Origin: Psychrobacter sp. P2G3
Lineage (GTDB): Bacteria; Pseudomonadota; Gammaproteobacteria; Pseudomonadales; Moraxellaceae
Direction: 5' to 3'
Assembly (NCBI RefSeq): GCF_001593285.1
Contig: NZ_CP012529.1
Span: forward strand, 3,100,001-3,164,000
Length of the DNA: 64,000 bases
Under the pieces are notes generated by a model. It saw only the letters and a program-made list of their open reading frames with translations, did not search any database and was not told the DNA's origin. The position numbers and the translations under genes are program-made. Shown piece by piece: positions 1 through 9,508 of this stretch; the stretch's first letter is position 1; the number at the start of each line of letters is the position of its first letter.

Positions 1-83
1 TGCTCTCAAGATACTGATATATAGCTGTTTATGGGGCGATAGCGAAAGTTTTGCAAGGTAACTATCAGTGTAACGTCAGACAG

Positions 84-112
84 AAAAAAAGCCAGCACCT
101 AGCCGACTTTTT
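84..112 (-). terminator. Rho-independent terminator of the DUF3360 gene
   Basis: Read on the minus strand, a 9-bp stem (AAAGTCGGC with GCTGGCTTT, including two G-U pairs) with a 5-nt loop is followed by a run of seven T. It lies about 50 bp after the stop of the DUF3360 permease gene. Confidence 0.7.
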
Positions 113-160
113 CTAATGATTAAAATGTTGTTTGTGTAGCTTATATAGAATAAAACCCTA

Positions 161-1690
161 TTAATGACGGAAGTTCGGTAGCAATGCTGGGATACCCGGC
201 AACATACCTACAATAGCCATAACCCCAGTTAATATCACAAAAGTGACAACAGGGATAATCCAGCGGCTCATCTTCGACAGATTAGCACTACGCTCTTTAG
301 ACCCAATTAAGCCTAAGTTATCAAGTACAAGTGTAATCGACCACCCAAAAGCAGGATTCACCAGTGCCGATGCAAATACCACAATCGCTGCAGACTGCGT
401 GGTTTTTCCTTCGCGTGTCATCTCCATGCCTGCCTCAAGTAGCGGAATAAAAACGCCGACAATTAGCGCCACACACATTACTGGCTCCCAAATGGCCAAA
501 TCCATCGGGTAGCCCCAGATACCTGTAATGAGACAGAACAACCCCGTTAATACAGCACCTGCTGGAATAGGACGCTTGGCAATCGCTGCTGGCACAATAT
601 ATGTACCCCATGATGACGCAAAGTTTGCACCGCCCAATACTGAGCCTGCCACCTGACGAATGGAGGCACTGGTCATCGTATCATCGATATCCATCAGTAC
701 ACGCTCAGTGCGTTTTGGATAGCTTATTTTTTGGAAGACTTGATGACCTAAGAAGTCTGGTGACCACATGGCTACTGCCAAAACCGCAAATGGTAGCACC
801 ACAACGAAGCTCTCAACCGTTGGCAGACCTAGCATCCAACCTGTATCTTCACCCCACCAATACATCGGATTCATATTTGGCAAGCCAGGTGCAGTTTCAA
901 AGGCAAAGGGTGCACCCATAGCAAATGCCACGCCACCACCTAATAAGCAGCTAAGCGGCACAGCCAGCCAACGCTTTTGGAAATTCTCTAACACGGCATA
1001 AAGTATAATCGTCAATAGAATGACCACAAAGGCGATATGCGCCATGCCAATGCCTTCTGCCCAAGCAAACAGGTTTTTGACTTGTGAGATGGTGCCAATA
1101 AAGCCCAAATAAAGCAGCAACCCACCGCACACGCCTTTACTGGTCAAGTTTGCCAGCAAACTCCCCCCTTTACTGATTGCCAGCAATAAACCAAAGGCAC
1201 CAATAAGTAGACCAAAGGCCATTGGATGACCACCAGCGGCAACAACAATAGGAATAAGTGGAATAAGCGGACCATGCGTACCAGCAAGGTTGGCAGTCGG
1301 TAGCAGGAAGCCTGAGAATAAGATGACAAAAAACGAGACAATTAACAGCTCATAACGGACGTTTTCTAGAACAAAAGCATCACTTAGACCAAGTGGTCCT
1401 GCAAAAGTTGCTGCAATAGCGCCGACCATAACGACTTTACCAATTGTCGCTGCCATTGCTGGAATAGTATCTTCATATTCAAAACGATAATCACGGAACG
1501 GTAAATTGGCACGCCAGCGCTTTGGCTGCATAATTTGTAGTTCATGATTTAGATAATCATCACGGCTATCAAAGCTTGAGTTCGGCTGATGCAAATCAGC
1601 ATAGCTACCTTGCAATTCGTTATCGTAATGGGATGAATTTGACTGCTGCGGATTAGACCCTGAAGCGGGGATCTTGTTACTACTCATCAC
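161..1690 (-). CDS. DUF3360 family putative membrane permease
   Basis: This 509-residue inner-membrane protein has a hydrophilic N-terminus of about 75 residues followed by 11-12 hydrophobic segments. The sequence resembles the DUF3360 family, which is distantly related to NCS2/SulP-type transporters; the substrate is not known. Characteristic stretches are the glycine-rich segment around residues 135-175 and the late WGYPMDLAIWEPVM region. The gene is monocistronic, with its own terminator just downstream. The start ATG at 1690 is preceded by AAGGAGAT on the minus strand, a good ribosome-binding site. Transport of an anion or purine-like solute is only an inference from the fold family. Confidence 0.8.
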   Translation of the reverse strand: MMSSNKIPASGSNPQQSNSSHYDNELQGSYADLHQPNSSFDSRDDYLNHELQIMQPKRWRANLPFRDYRFEYEDTIPAMAATIGKVVMVGAIAATFAGPLGLSDAFVLENVRYELLIVSFFVILFSGFLLPTANLAGTHGPLIPLIPIVVAAGGHPMAFGLLIGAFGLLLAISKGGSLLANLTSKGVCGGLLLYLGFIGTISQVKNLFAWAEGIGMAHIAFVVILLTIILYAVLENFQKRWLAVPLSCLLGGGVAFAMGAPFAFETAPGLPNMNPMYWWGEDTGWMLGLPTVESFVVVLPFAVLAVAMWSPDFLGHQVFQKISYPKRTERVLMDIDDTMTSASIRQVAGSVLGGANFASSWGTYIVPAAIAKRPIPAGAVLTGLFCLITGIWGYPMDLAIWEPVMCVALIVGVFIPLLEAGMEMTREGKTTQSAAIVVFASALVNPAFGWSITLVLDNLGLIGSKERSANLSKMSRWIIPVVTFVILTGVMAIVGMLPGIPALLPNFRH

Positions 1691-2184
1691 ATCTCCTTAT
1701 GCTGACTGAGGATTCGATTTTTTATAAATGACGACTTATTTGCCCGAAGTTGTACAAAAAATAAGCTGCCCAACACAAATTGGCAGCCATTGTATGCTAT
1801 CAAGACAAAGATTGCGAGTTTCGGAGCTAAAACTGTCATACATTTATCAATATCTAACTCATAATTAAAACCATGCTGGGAGCATTCTTACGCTAATTAA
1901 AAGACTTTTACACATATTGAAAGTCAGTTAAACATTTAATAAAGTATTAATATTATTAAATGTTTAACACTCGTTACGCTTTAAGACTGGTGACGATTTT
2001 TATTTTTGATTATGATGGATATCTTTTCGTCAGCCAGTGCTCAATAGAATAGGAATAATAAGTATAGATGCGCCCACACTTGAAGATTGTTACAGATCTC
2101 ACTAGATATTAATTCACCGTCTACTCTATTAGCATTCCGATTTATATATCAGGCTTGATTATCGAAAGACAGAAGGATAACAGT
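1691..2184. other. Intergenic region with AT-rich inverted repeat
   Basis: These 494 bp separate the divergent DUF3360 and DUF4442 genes and must hold both promoters. The only distinct structure is a perfect 15-bp inverted repeat (1927-1941 and 1954-1968, arms GTTAAACATTTAATA) around a 12-nt AT-rich loop. No open reading frame of note is seen. Confidence 0.6.
1927..1968. repeat. Perfect 15-bp inverted repeat, possible operator
   Basis: Arms GTTAAACATTTAATA and TATTAAATGTTTAAC are exact reverse complements with a 12-nt spacer. The repeat is about 240-280 bp upstream of the DUF3360 gene and about 215-255 bp upstream of the DUF4442 gene. It has no GC-rich stem or T tract, so a protein-binding site or cruciform is likelier than a terminator. 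Confidence 0.5.
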
Positions 2185-2742
2185 ATGAGCTTCCTACCCA
2201 AGAATTTAGAGAACTTAAGACGCAAAACTAAAAAGAATATTATGCCCCTACTAACGCCGCATTTACTCAAGCTGCGTATTAATACTTATGCGCCTTATGT
2301 CGGTGCTGGTATTAAGGTCGAGCATGTCGATTTGGATCAAGGTTTGTGCGTAGTAAGTATGGGTCTTAACAGTCTGAATAAAAACATCGTTGGTACGCAA
2401 TTCGGTGGTAGCTTGTATTCAATGGTCGACCCTTTTTATATGCTAATGCTTATGCATCAATTGGGCAGTACTTATGTGGTATGGGATAAAAGCTCATATA
2501 TTGAGTTCATTGCACCCGGTAATAGTAAAGTTACTACCCGCATGAAAATTCCCAGTACAGAAATTGCCACTATTCAAGATTTAGCAAAAGATGGTGAACC
2601 AGTATTCCGCGAATATAAAACGGATATTGTTGATAGTCAGCAAAAAATTATTGCTACCGTTACTAAAACGATTTACATTCGTTTGCGTAAGCACAGCAAG
2701 TCTAAAGACCAAAGCAACCGTATAGATAACATTGACTTCTAA
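2185..2742 (+). CDS. DUF4442 domain (hotdog-fold, thioesterase-like) protein
   Basis: The protein is 185 residues long. It carries the DUF4442/YiiD-C type hotdog domain: a basic N-terminal helix (residues 1-40), the segment NIVGTQFGGSLYSMVDPFYM and a following beta sheet with SYIEFIAPGNSKVT. Hotdog proteins of this type usually act on acyl thioesters, but no substrate can be deduced here. I chose the ATG at 2185 because AGAAGGA lies 8 bp upstream; an in-frame start 30 bp earlier lacks such a site. The gene stands alone and ends in a strong hairpin terminator shared with the convergent rplS operon. Confidence 0.8.
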   Translation: MSFLPKNLENLRRKTKKNIMPLLTPHLLKLRINTYAPYVGAGIKVEHVDLDQGLCVVSMGLNSLNKNIVGTQFGGSLYSMVDPFYMLMLMHQLGSTYVVWDKSSYIEFIAPGNSKVTTRMKIPSTEIATIQDLAKDGEPVFREYKTDIVDSQQKIIATVTKTIYIRLRKHSKSKDQSNRIDNIDF

Positions 2743-2768
2743 GTTTAAAACTTAAAGCTATACAAACA

Positions 2769-2814
2769 AAAACCCCAATCTGGCATCTGCACAGATTGGG
2801 GTTTTGTCTTTTTT
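2769..2814. terminator. Bidirectional terminator between DUF4442 gene and rplS
   Basis: A perfect 14-bp stem (AAAACCCCAATCTG and CAGATTGGGGTTTT) with a 9-nt loop is flanked by A and T tracts. It serves the plus-strand thioesterase gene and probably the minus-strand rpsP-rimM-trmD-rplS operon. Confidence 0.85.
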
Positions 2815-2936
2815 GGTACGCCTACTTATTTATATGATAAACCTATGAATAAGGGCTTGTATCTACTTTTGCTTGGTTGCGTACCGTACTATAGACGGTT
2901 CATCAACTACAGCAAGCTTAAGCGCAATGCTTAAAC

Positions 2937-3356
2937 TTAGATACCAGGTGCAGTCTCAACTGCACTAGGTACGCCTGCATCAGTTTTTTTCTGAGTTGGA
3001 CGTGCAACCAGCTTTTCGCGGATACGTGCTGATTTACCAGAACGTTCACGTAAGTAGTATAGTTTCGCACGGCGAACAGCACCGCGGCGTTTCACTTCAA
3101 TGCTATCGATGATTGGTGAATGCAATTGGAATGCACGCTCAACACCAACGCCGCTTGAAATTTTACGTACGGTAAACGCTGAGTTTAGACCACGGTTACG
3201 CTTAGCAATTACAACGCCTTCAAAAGCCTGTAAACGCTCACGTTCGCCTTCACGTACTTTTACTTGTACCACAACGGTATCGCCGGGTGCAAAGTTTGGG
3301 CGCTCAAGCAATTGAGCGTTTTCGATGACCTGAACCAATGGATGCTTGTTGCTCAT
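2937..3356 (-). CDS. rplS: 50S ribosomal protein L19
   Basis: L19 is a component of the large ribosomal subunit located at the interface with the 30S subunit. The 139-residue product starts [15 protein letters not shown] and contains the conserved core [20 protein letters not shown], followed by [21 protein letters not shown] and [19 protein letters not shown]. The C-terminus carries a roughly 20-residue extension rich in T, A and V that is longer than in E. coli (115 residues). It is the last gene of rpsP-rimM-trmD-rplS, 161 bp after trmD. A GAGGAGATAACTCTC leader gives a clear ribosome-binding site. Confidence 0.98.
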   Translation of the reverse strand: MSNKHPLVQVIENAQLLERPNFAPGDTVVVQVKVREGERERLQAFEGVVIAKRNRGLNSAFTVRKISSGVGVERAFQLHSPIIDSIEVKRRGAVRRAKLYYLRERSGKSARIREKLVARPTQKKTDAGVPSAVETAPGI

Positions 3357-3517
3357 GAGAGTTATCTCCTCACATTAGATAATAGAGGCTTAACGCATAT
3401 CACCTGTTTGTAATAATTAATCGTGCCTATTATTAATAGTTTGTATTGATTTATATTAATAACAGACACAACATAAATGGGGTCTGAAAAACGGCCATTA
3501 TCGTATGGCCTGTTTTA

Positions 3518-4312
3518 TTATTGATCAAGATTCTCAGTATTAACTGTTTTTGAACTATTCTTTTTTGCTAGTGCTTTTAGCCATGCAGCTTGTTGCGCGC
3601 TTGGTGTAAACACTTGCCATAAGTCTGGTCGTCGCACTTTGGTACGTTCGACCTGTTGACTAAAGCGCCACTTAGCGATGTTAGCATGGTGGCCAGATAG
3701 CAATACCTCAGGTACTGCCATACCGGCAAACTCATGCGGCTTAGTATAGTGTGGACAATCAAGCAAACCATCGACAAACGAGTCTTGTTCAGCTGACTTG
3801 TCATCACCCATTGTATCGGGTAGACGACGTATTACACTATCCATTAATACCATCGCTGGCAGCTCGCCACCACTTAGCACATAGTCTCCAATCGACACTT
3901 CCATATCAACATACTGCGATAGTAGGCGCTCATCAATGCCTTCGTAACGACCACATAATAAAATCATGCCATCATACTCAGCCATACTGACCACACTACT
4001 CTCGCTCAGCGTTTGTCCTTGTGGCGACATATAAATCACCGGACAATGCGCTTTATCGATACGGCAGCCATGTTGACTAGCGCGCAATCGAGCATCTTCA
4101 ATAGCTTGCGACAATGGCTCTGCCATCATCACCATACCAGGTCCACCGCCATAAGGACGTTCATCAATACGGCGGTAATTATCCGTGGTATAGTCGCGTG
4201 GATTAATGCATTCAATTGTGACCTGCTCCTGAGTCACTGCTCGTCCCGTAATACCAAAATCACGAATCGTAGCAAACATCTCAGGGAAAATACTAATCAC
4301 AGCGAAATACAT
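3518..4312 (-). CDS. trmD: tRNA (guanine(37)-N1)-methyltransferase TrmD
   Basis: TrmD methylates G37 of tRNAs using S-adenosylmethionine and so prevents +1 frameshifting. The 264-residue protein shows the SPOUT trefoil-knot signature: [16 protein letters not shown] near residues 52-68, then [33 protein letters not shown] around residues 115-150. The DSF motif ([18 protein letters not shown]) is also present. The length and the C-terminal domain are normal, with a short S/T/N-rich tail. The gene lies 63 bp downstream of rimM and belongs to the translation operon. Confidence 0.98.
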   Translation of the reverse strand: MYFAVISIFPEMFATIRDFGITGRAVTQEQVTIECINPRDYTTDNYRRIDERPYGGGPGMVMMAEPLSQAIEDARLRASQHGCRIDKAHCPVIYMSPQGQTLSESSVVSMAEYDGMILLCGRYEGIDERLLSQYVDMEVSIGDYVLSGGELPAMVLMDSVIRRLPDTMGDDKSAEQDSFVDGLLDCPHYTKPHEFAGMAVPEVLLSGHHANIAKWRFSQQVERTKVRRPDLWQVFTPSAQQAAWLKALAKKNSSKTVNTENLDQ

Positions 4313-4375
4313 CTGACCTCTGCTTAAATAACGACTGTATGAATATATTGTTAATTCAATTCTATTAAGATTAAA

Positions 4376-4909
4376 TCAATAATCGCTTGGCCATGCGACA
4401 TAAACTGCTTTATCGGTCATATCGACCTTTATGACAGTTTGTGTATGCCATGGTATCAGGCGCTCTTCATTATCTAAGCTGTCTGATTTTGCCGCTACAC
4501 GCATAATGTCATGAGCGCCGGTTTCAAACATCTCAGCAATATTACCAAGATACTCATCTTGCTCATTCAAAACTCTCAGCCCAACCAAATCCGACCAAAA
4601 AAACTCGTCTTCAGAAGCTTCAGGCAGTGAGTCTTTAGCGACCCAGATCGCAACACCGTTCATGGTTTCAGCAATATTACGGTCAGGAACTTGCTCGAAC
4701 TGAGCCACAAGTCCTGTACCTTGCTGACGCCACTTGCTAACAGTCAACGGCTTCATACCAGTGGCAGTTTTAATCCACCACGGCTGCATGCCAAATATTG
4801 CCTCATGCTGATCAGTGTCACTAAACACCCATAGCCAGCCTTTAATACCGTAAGGCCTTTTAAGCTGGCCGATCTTCATAAGAGTGCTGACGTCTGGAAC
4901 AGATGACAT
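4376..4909 (-). CDS. rimM: Ribosome maturation factor RimM
   Basis: RimM assists 16S rRNA processing and assembly of the 30S head, where it binds S19. The 177-residue protein has the N-terminal RimM domain (IGQLKRPYGIKGWLWVFSDTD) and a C-terminal PRC-barrel (FFWSDLVGLRVLNEQDEYLGNIAEMFETGAHDIM). The length is typical. The gene is second in the operon, 166 bp after rpsP and 63 bp before trmD. Confidence 0.97.
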   Translation of the reverse strand: MSSVPDVSTLMKIGQLKRPYGIKGWLWVFSDTDQHEAIFGMQPWWIKTATGMKPLTVSKWRQQGTGLVAQFEQVPDRNIAETMNGVAIWVAKDSLPEASEDEFFWSDLVGLRVLNEQDEYLGNIAEMFETGAHDIMRVAAKSDSLDNEERLIPWHTQTVIKVDMTDKAVYVAWPSDY

Positions 4910-5075
4910 AACGGCTAACCTAACAATGAGTAAAACAGCGATTGTCGATATAAAAACAACCGAACTAAATAGTAAAAACAGTTAATGGCGTACACCAGTA
5001 AAAACCAGTTACGCTATGTATTCTAAAGTAGACTAAATAACGTAAAATACGCTATTAGTACTCAACAACCAAAAC

Positions 5076-5345
5076 TTAAGCAGTTGCTTCAGTTTGAGCT
5101 GCAGACTTGTTGTAAGCTTTTACTAATGAAGCAACGCGATCTGAAGGTTGTGCACCTTTAGCGATCCACGCATTGTACGCTTCCATGTTTAGGCGTACTG
5201 CTTCTTCAGACTCTTTAGCGAGTGGGTTAAAAAAGCCGATGTTTTCAATATAGCGACCGTCACGCGCGCGGCGTTGATCAGCAACAACTACTTGATAAAA
5301 TGGGCGTTTCTTGGCACCGCCCCGTGCTAAACGAATAACAACCAT
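5076..5345 (-). CDS. rpsP: 30S ribosomal protein S16
   Basis: S16 is an early-binding small-subunit protein. The 89-residue sequence starts [23 protein letters not shown] and continues with the conserved [19 protein letters not shown]. It is the first gene of the rpsP-rimM-trmD-rplS operon; the promoter should lie in the 253 bp between it and the divergent sensor-kinase gene. The minus-strand GCGAAAGAGAGAATTCAC leader provides the ribosome-binding site. Confidence 0.98.
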   Translation of the reverse strand: MVVIRLARGGAKKRPFYQVVVADQRRARDGRYIENIGFFNPLAKESEEAVRLNMEAYNAWIAKGAQPSDRVASLVKAYNKSAAQTEATA

Positions 5346-5598
5346 GTGAATTCTCTCTTTCGCAGGTATACCAAAAAGGGCATAATTATATCACAGTCTT
5401 GTTTTATTGAAAACATAAACTGTGTTTATTTAATCACTATTATTACAATAGCTTAAATACCATTTGCAATCCCATTATGTTAGGCATTATTCGTTGATAA
5501 AGTAGCCAATATCCAGCATTTAACGATAGTAATCCCATAGCACCTGAGTCATTATTGCACTATACTTTATTGCATTCTTGCAAGAGCTATAGATTCTT

Positions 5599-7068
5599 AT
5601 GATCAATCCAACTCCTCGTTTGCGTCGAATTGCTTGGCTGCCCCATTCATACTCTAGTACTTGGCTGACGACTTTAATGGTCGCTTTCATAGTAATCATC
5701 AGTGTCGGTCTGTCAATTTGGTTTTTTTGGCGCAGTCTGTATCTGCCAGAGCTCAAAAACCACGCTCGCTACCTAACGAGTGAGCTGCGCTTAATGAATA
5801 GTGTCAGAGAAGATTGGCGAGATAACCCAAAAATGCAACAGTGGGTCTATAAGAATTCGCACGTAGTAGTGATTGATAATCCTAGTGATTTTCCGCAGGT
5901 TGAAGATAAAGCCTTTGTAGGAGTATTTACAGACGTTTTACAACGTGAAATTGGCGCACAATTAGGACGACCTGTCGAAGTTTATTTCAAATTTAAGCCC
6001 ACACCTCAACTGTGGGTACAAGATAGCCGTAATCAAAGTTTTTGGATTCGTGAACCAGTCGTCTATTATTCGCAATACAGTCCAACATTGTTAGCCCTAT
6101 TTTTATTAGGACTACCTATTTTGACCCTACTGACGATTATCTTATTAGCGCGTCAATTAAACCGTCCCCTTCGTCATTTACAACGTGCTGCAACCAATTA
6201 TATCAGTCTTGGTCATGCGACTACCTTGCCCACGCGCGCAGGTCCTACCGAGATTCGACAAGTTAATATGGCATTTAATCGACTGTTTACCACACTTAAT
6301 CAAGCGCAAAAAGAGCGGACTATCATGCTTGCTGGTATCTCACATGACCTGCGCACCCCGCTGACACGCATGCGCTTAACAGCCGAGATGCTGCCAGATG
6401 ACTTTTTCCGTGAAGGGTTGATTTACGATATTGAAGATATGGATGCAATTTTGGAGCAGTTTATATCTTTTATGAAAGATGGCTCTGATGAGCCTGTGCA
6501 CCTGACCAATCTAGACGCTATATTTAATGAGATTATGGTGCAGTTTGCGCCTATGAAGTTTGTTTACCAATCAGAACTTCAGAAAGCCGTACCGATACGG
6601 CCCCTGTCGATCAAACGCTTGGTTATTAACCTTGTGAACAATGCCAATCGTTATGGTAAACCGCCGATCTATCTATCAGCCACGGTCGTACCGACTTTTA
6701 TAGAGGCAGTAGTTACAGAAGATACTGATATAGTCACGGAGAGCAAGGTTAATGAAGAAGCTCAAGAGCAATTGATGATATGTGTGCGCGACTGTGGTGA
6801 TGGTGTCGCAGAAGATCAGTTAGAGCGTATTATGCAGCCATTTGAACGAGGTGAGACAGCACGTACTACTCAAGGTAGCGGGCTTGGTCTAGCTATTGTT
6901 AGTCGTATCGCACGCCTACATCATGGTACTGTAGAAGCCATCAATCATCCAGATGGTGGCCTACAAGTTTGTGTCCGCATCCCTCTTCTATCTAAAGTTG
7001 CTGGTGAAGAGACCGTCGCTAATAAGCTTCCTAAGCCAGACAATGCTGTTAATGGTGAGGACTACTGA
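5599..7068 (+). CDS. EnvZ-like sensor histidine kinase (orphan)
   Basis: This 489-residue inner-membrane sensor kinase has a first membrane helix at about residues 23-46, a periplasmic domain of about 115 residues, and a second helix at about 160-183. A HAMP linker follows, then the DHp H-box (ISHDLRTPLTRMRL, near residue 250), and an HATPase domain with N-box NLVNNANRYG, G1 DCGDGV and G2 GSGLGLAIV. The architecture is that of OmpR-partner kinases such as EnvZ. No response-regulator gene is adjacent: the upstream operon (rpsP) is divergent and the downstream gene is convergent. Its partner must lie elsewhere. The stimulus is not deducible, though osmotic or envelope sensing is typical of EnvZ. 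Confidence 0.85.
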   Translation: MINPTPRLRRIAWLPHSYSSTWLTTLMVAFIVIISVGLSIWFFWRSLYLPELKNHARYLTSELRLMNSVREDWRDNPKMQQWVYKNSHVVVIDNPSDFPQVEDKAFVGVFTDVLQREIGAQLGRPVEVYFKFKPTPQLWVQDSRNQSFWIREPVVYYSQYSPTLLALFLLGLPILTLLTIILLARQLNRPLRHLQRAATNYISLGHATTLPTRAGPTEIRQVNMAFNRLFTTLNQAQKERTIMLAGISHDLRTPLTRMRLTAEMLPDDFFREGLIYDIEDMDAILEQFISFMKDGSDEPVHLTNLDAIFNEIMVQFAPMKFVYQSELQKAVPIRPLSIKRLVINLVNNANRYGKPPIYLSATVVPTFIEAVVTEDTDIVTESKVNEEAQEQLMICVRDCGDGVAEDQLERIMQPFERGETARTTQGSGLGLAIVSRIARLHHGTVEAINHPDGGLQVCVRIPLLSKVAGEETVANKLPKPDNAVNGEDY

Positions 7069-7114
7069 TGGTATTAGCTAAAGAAGACCATAGAAAAACT
7101 GTTTGAAGAGAGTA

Positions 7115-7294
7115 TTATTCTTTAGTACCAATCAATGGTGGTATATGCTTAGCACTATTAGTAAATGTCATAGGGTGTGTCAGCTCAGCTTGCGCCGCTT
7201 GTAGACTTTCGGTAGCAGTTGGTTGTTGTACAAACAAGTAGTAACCAAGCATTAATGCATTCAATAGCACTAAACCACCAAATAAATAAGGCAT
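7115..7294 (-). CDS. Small single-pass membrane protein, unknown function
   Basis: The 59-residue product begins MPYLFGGLVLLNALMLGYYL, a single hydrophobic segment at residues 3-21. A short hydrophilic tail rich in Q, A and T follows, with HIPPLIGTKE at the C-terminus. I chose the ATG at 7294 because the minus strand has AAAGGAGATTGAGG directly before it; the longer in-frame start 30 bp upstream lacks a good site. It lies between the convergent EnvZ-like kinase gene and bfmS. I do not recognise the family. Confidence 0.6.
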   Translation of the reverse strand: MPYLFGGLVLLNALMLGYYLFVQQPTATESLQAAQAELTHPMTFTNSAKHIPPLIGTKE

Positions 7295-7495
7295 CCTCAA
7301 TCTCCTTTTAAACCTTGTATTCAAAATAATGATAAATATAGTATTACCGTAAATATGATTATTAGCTCATTACCGTATGACATATTGCTTCTATTAGTAT
7401 CTCATGCGGTCAACTCAATCAACCATGCTAAATAGTACTTTTAATTAACAGCATTTTATTGTGTTGGCCATTTGCTAGTTAGCATAACTGCTAGG

Positions 7496-9184
7496 TCACT
7501 CATTATCAAAATCACGGTTGCTTTTTTCTTGAGTCAACTCATCAGCGGCTAGAACTTGTGTTAATGGCTTGATAGGCCATGTCATGACAAATCTTGCGCC
7601 ACCCAGATCATCACTCTCATCTACTTTCATACTACCATTGAACCAAAACGCAATGCGCGACACGATAGACAGTCCTAGCCCATAACCACCTGATGCTCGG
7701 GTACGACTATCGTCTAAACGTGAAAATGGAATAAAGACCTTTTCGCGATCAGCTTCAGCAATGCCATGGCCATCATCTTCAACACTCACGAAAGCATTAC
7801 CCTTTTTGACACCAGCACTGATAATTATAGTGGTTTCTGCATAGCGCAACGCATTACCAGCAAGGTTTTGAATAACACGGTGTAAATAACGTCGATCCGC
7901 TATCGCTGTCACTTTCGCACTAGGTGGCTGCCCAACGATTTCGATAGATTTACCTAAAGCGTTGGTTTCACGCACTACCTGTTCAATGAGTTCCTTAAGA
8001 TTTACTGGCTCTAAATCTAACTTTGGCGAACCTTCCTCAAGCTTTGCATAAGTCAAAATCTCGTCAATTAGTCCGTTAAGTGCTTCGATATCTTCATCAA
8101 TATAGTCACGCTGCATATGGCGTGAGTCTTCATCATCTGTATCAGCAAGCATATCTACAGCAAAGCGAATACGGGCAACGGGGGTACGTAATTCATGCGA
8201 TACCGCGCGCGTCAACTCGCGCTGCGATTCAATCAAGCGTTTAATGTGTTCTGTCATGGCATTAAATGTCGCAGATAAACGCGCAATTTCATCTTGTCCA
8301 ATGACCTGTACCTGAATATCAAGATTGCCTTGGCTGACTTCGTTAACCCCTACTTGAATCAGCTGCAACTTACGTTCAAGTGGGAAAATCAACGCATAAA
8401 CACCTAGGCTAATCAAGAACATGCTGATCAGAACCATACTGATAATTAGATTTAATGGGAACCAGTTAAATAGAGGGACAGGACCCATTACAATAGCCAT
8501 GTCATTGATTTCGGAAGGTACAATGATTCTAATGGCTGAGTTACCTCGGCTAGTGCTACTATCTTGAAATAATATAACCACTTCATCACGACGTAAACGC
8601 GCCATCTGATCATTATCTAAACCTAACGCATTGACACCTTTAAGCTCCAATGGAAAAGAAAATTTCTCTTCTAATTCTTTTAGACGTGTGCGCTTAGCCG
8701 ACAATGTCGTATAGTAGGACAAGTCATCTAGTAAAAATACTGCCATGGCACGTACTTGTTGTTCTGTGACCTGCGATATTCTGACTGTTAATACGCTGTT
8801 GCCATCTGGCAGACGGTGATAGACATCGGCATAGGTAGGCTGATTAATATAGCGCACCACCGTGTCACCATTGTCAAAACGGCGCAGCTCGCTTGAGCTG
8901 AAGTCAATCTCATTTATAGGTACAATACGAAAAGTCGAACCAAACAGACTACTGGCATCTGATAACCAATACTCGCGTTGAGTCTCGCTTATTTGACGTC
9001 CTATGCCTTCACTGACCAAATAAAAAGCCCCTGTGGCCATATTTTCACGATATGACTGTACTCGTTCCTTATTGATAGTATCCATCAATAACTGGGCAAA
9101 TAAGGCTACACAGAGGCAGACTATCAACAGTCCGGCATAAATTCGAACAAAAATACTGTGCTTTAGAGAAGAGACTAATGACAT
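7496..9184 (-). CDS. bfmS: Sensor histidine kinase BfmS-like
   Basis: This 562-residue kinase has an N-terminal membrane helix (LKHSIFVRIYAGLLIVCLCV), a periplasmic domain of about 220 residues, a second helix (PLNLIISMVLISMFLISLGV) and a HAMP domain. The H-box is TRAVSHELRTPVARIRFAVD, and the HATPase domain has NLAGNALRYAE, DDGHGI and GYGLGLSIV. Its neighbour BfmR closely matches the Acinetobacter biofilm/envelope regulator, which supports the BfmS call; RstB is the enterobacterial relative. In Acinetobacter the pair controls pili, capsule and stress resistance. A start at ATG 9184 is preferred over an upstream TTG at 9199; neither has a clear Shine-Dalgarno site. A terminator lies between bfmR and this gene. 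Confidence 0.85.
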   Translation of the reverse strand: MSLVSSLKHSIFVRIYAGLLIVCLCVALFAQLLMDTINKERVQSYRENMATGAFYLVSEGIGRQISETQREYWLSDASSLFGSTFRIVPINEIDFSSSELRRFDNGDTVVRYINQPTYADVYHRLPDGNSVLTVRISQVTEQQVRAMAVFLLDDLSYYTTLSAKRTRLKELEEKFSFPLELKGVNALGLDNDQMARLRRDEVVILFQDSSTSRGNSAIRIIVPSEINDMAIVMGPVPLFNWFPLNLIISMVLISMFLISLGVYALIFPLERKLQLIQVGVNEVSQGNLDIQVQVIGQDEIARLSATFNAMTEHIKRLIESQRELTRAVSHELRTPVARIRFAVDMLADTDDEDSRHMQRDYIDEDIEALNGLIDEILTYAKLEEGSPKLDLEPVNLKELIEQVVRETNALGKSIEIVGQPPSAKVTAIADRRYLHRVIQNLAGNALRYAETTIIISAGVKKGNAFVSVEDDGHGIAEADREKVFIPFSRLDDSRTRASGGYGLGLSIVSRIAFWFNGSMKVDESDDLGGARFVMTWPIKPLTQVLAADELTQEKSNRDFDNE

Positions 9185-9433
9185 ACGTGCCGTGACCAAA
9201 CCGTTGAATAGTAACTGCTAATACCACTCTGTATTGTGAATGACATTAAGCACTGTTTAATAAGATAGAATCTTGAGTTATATATTTCACTGCTATATTT
9301 TAATGCGATAAACTACATGCGAAAACTGGCTAAAACCATATCTGTACAGTATATATTCAGCTAGCGTCCATAATTATCGCTTAATTAAACCACATAACGC
9401 TTCTCTTAAGTTTAAAAACTTAAAATTTAGCCA

Positions 9434-9462
9434 CAAAAAAACCAGCAGAGCGCTGGTTTTTT
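9434..9462 (-). terminator. Rho-independent terminator after bfmR
   Basis: The stem CCAGC/GCTGG is extended by A/T pairs (AAAAAACCAGC with GCTGGTTTTTT), with a 5-nt loop and flanking T tracts on both strands. It sits 46 bp past the bfmR stop and about 250 bp before bfmS, so the two genes are probably partly uncoupled. The 309 bp between bfmR and bfmS contains no gene. Confidence 0.75.
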
Positions 9463-9508
9463 ATTAATCTGATCGCAACGACAAGTCATTGCCTAGATAA
9501 AAGTAAGC

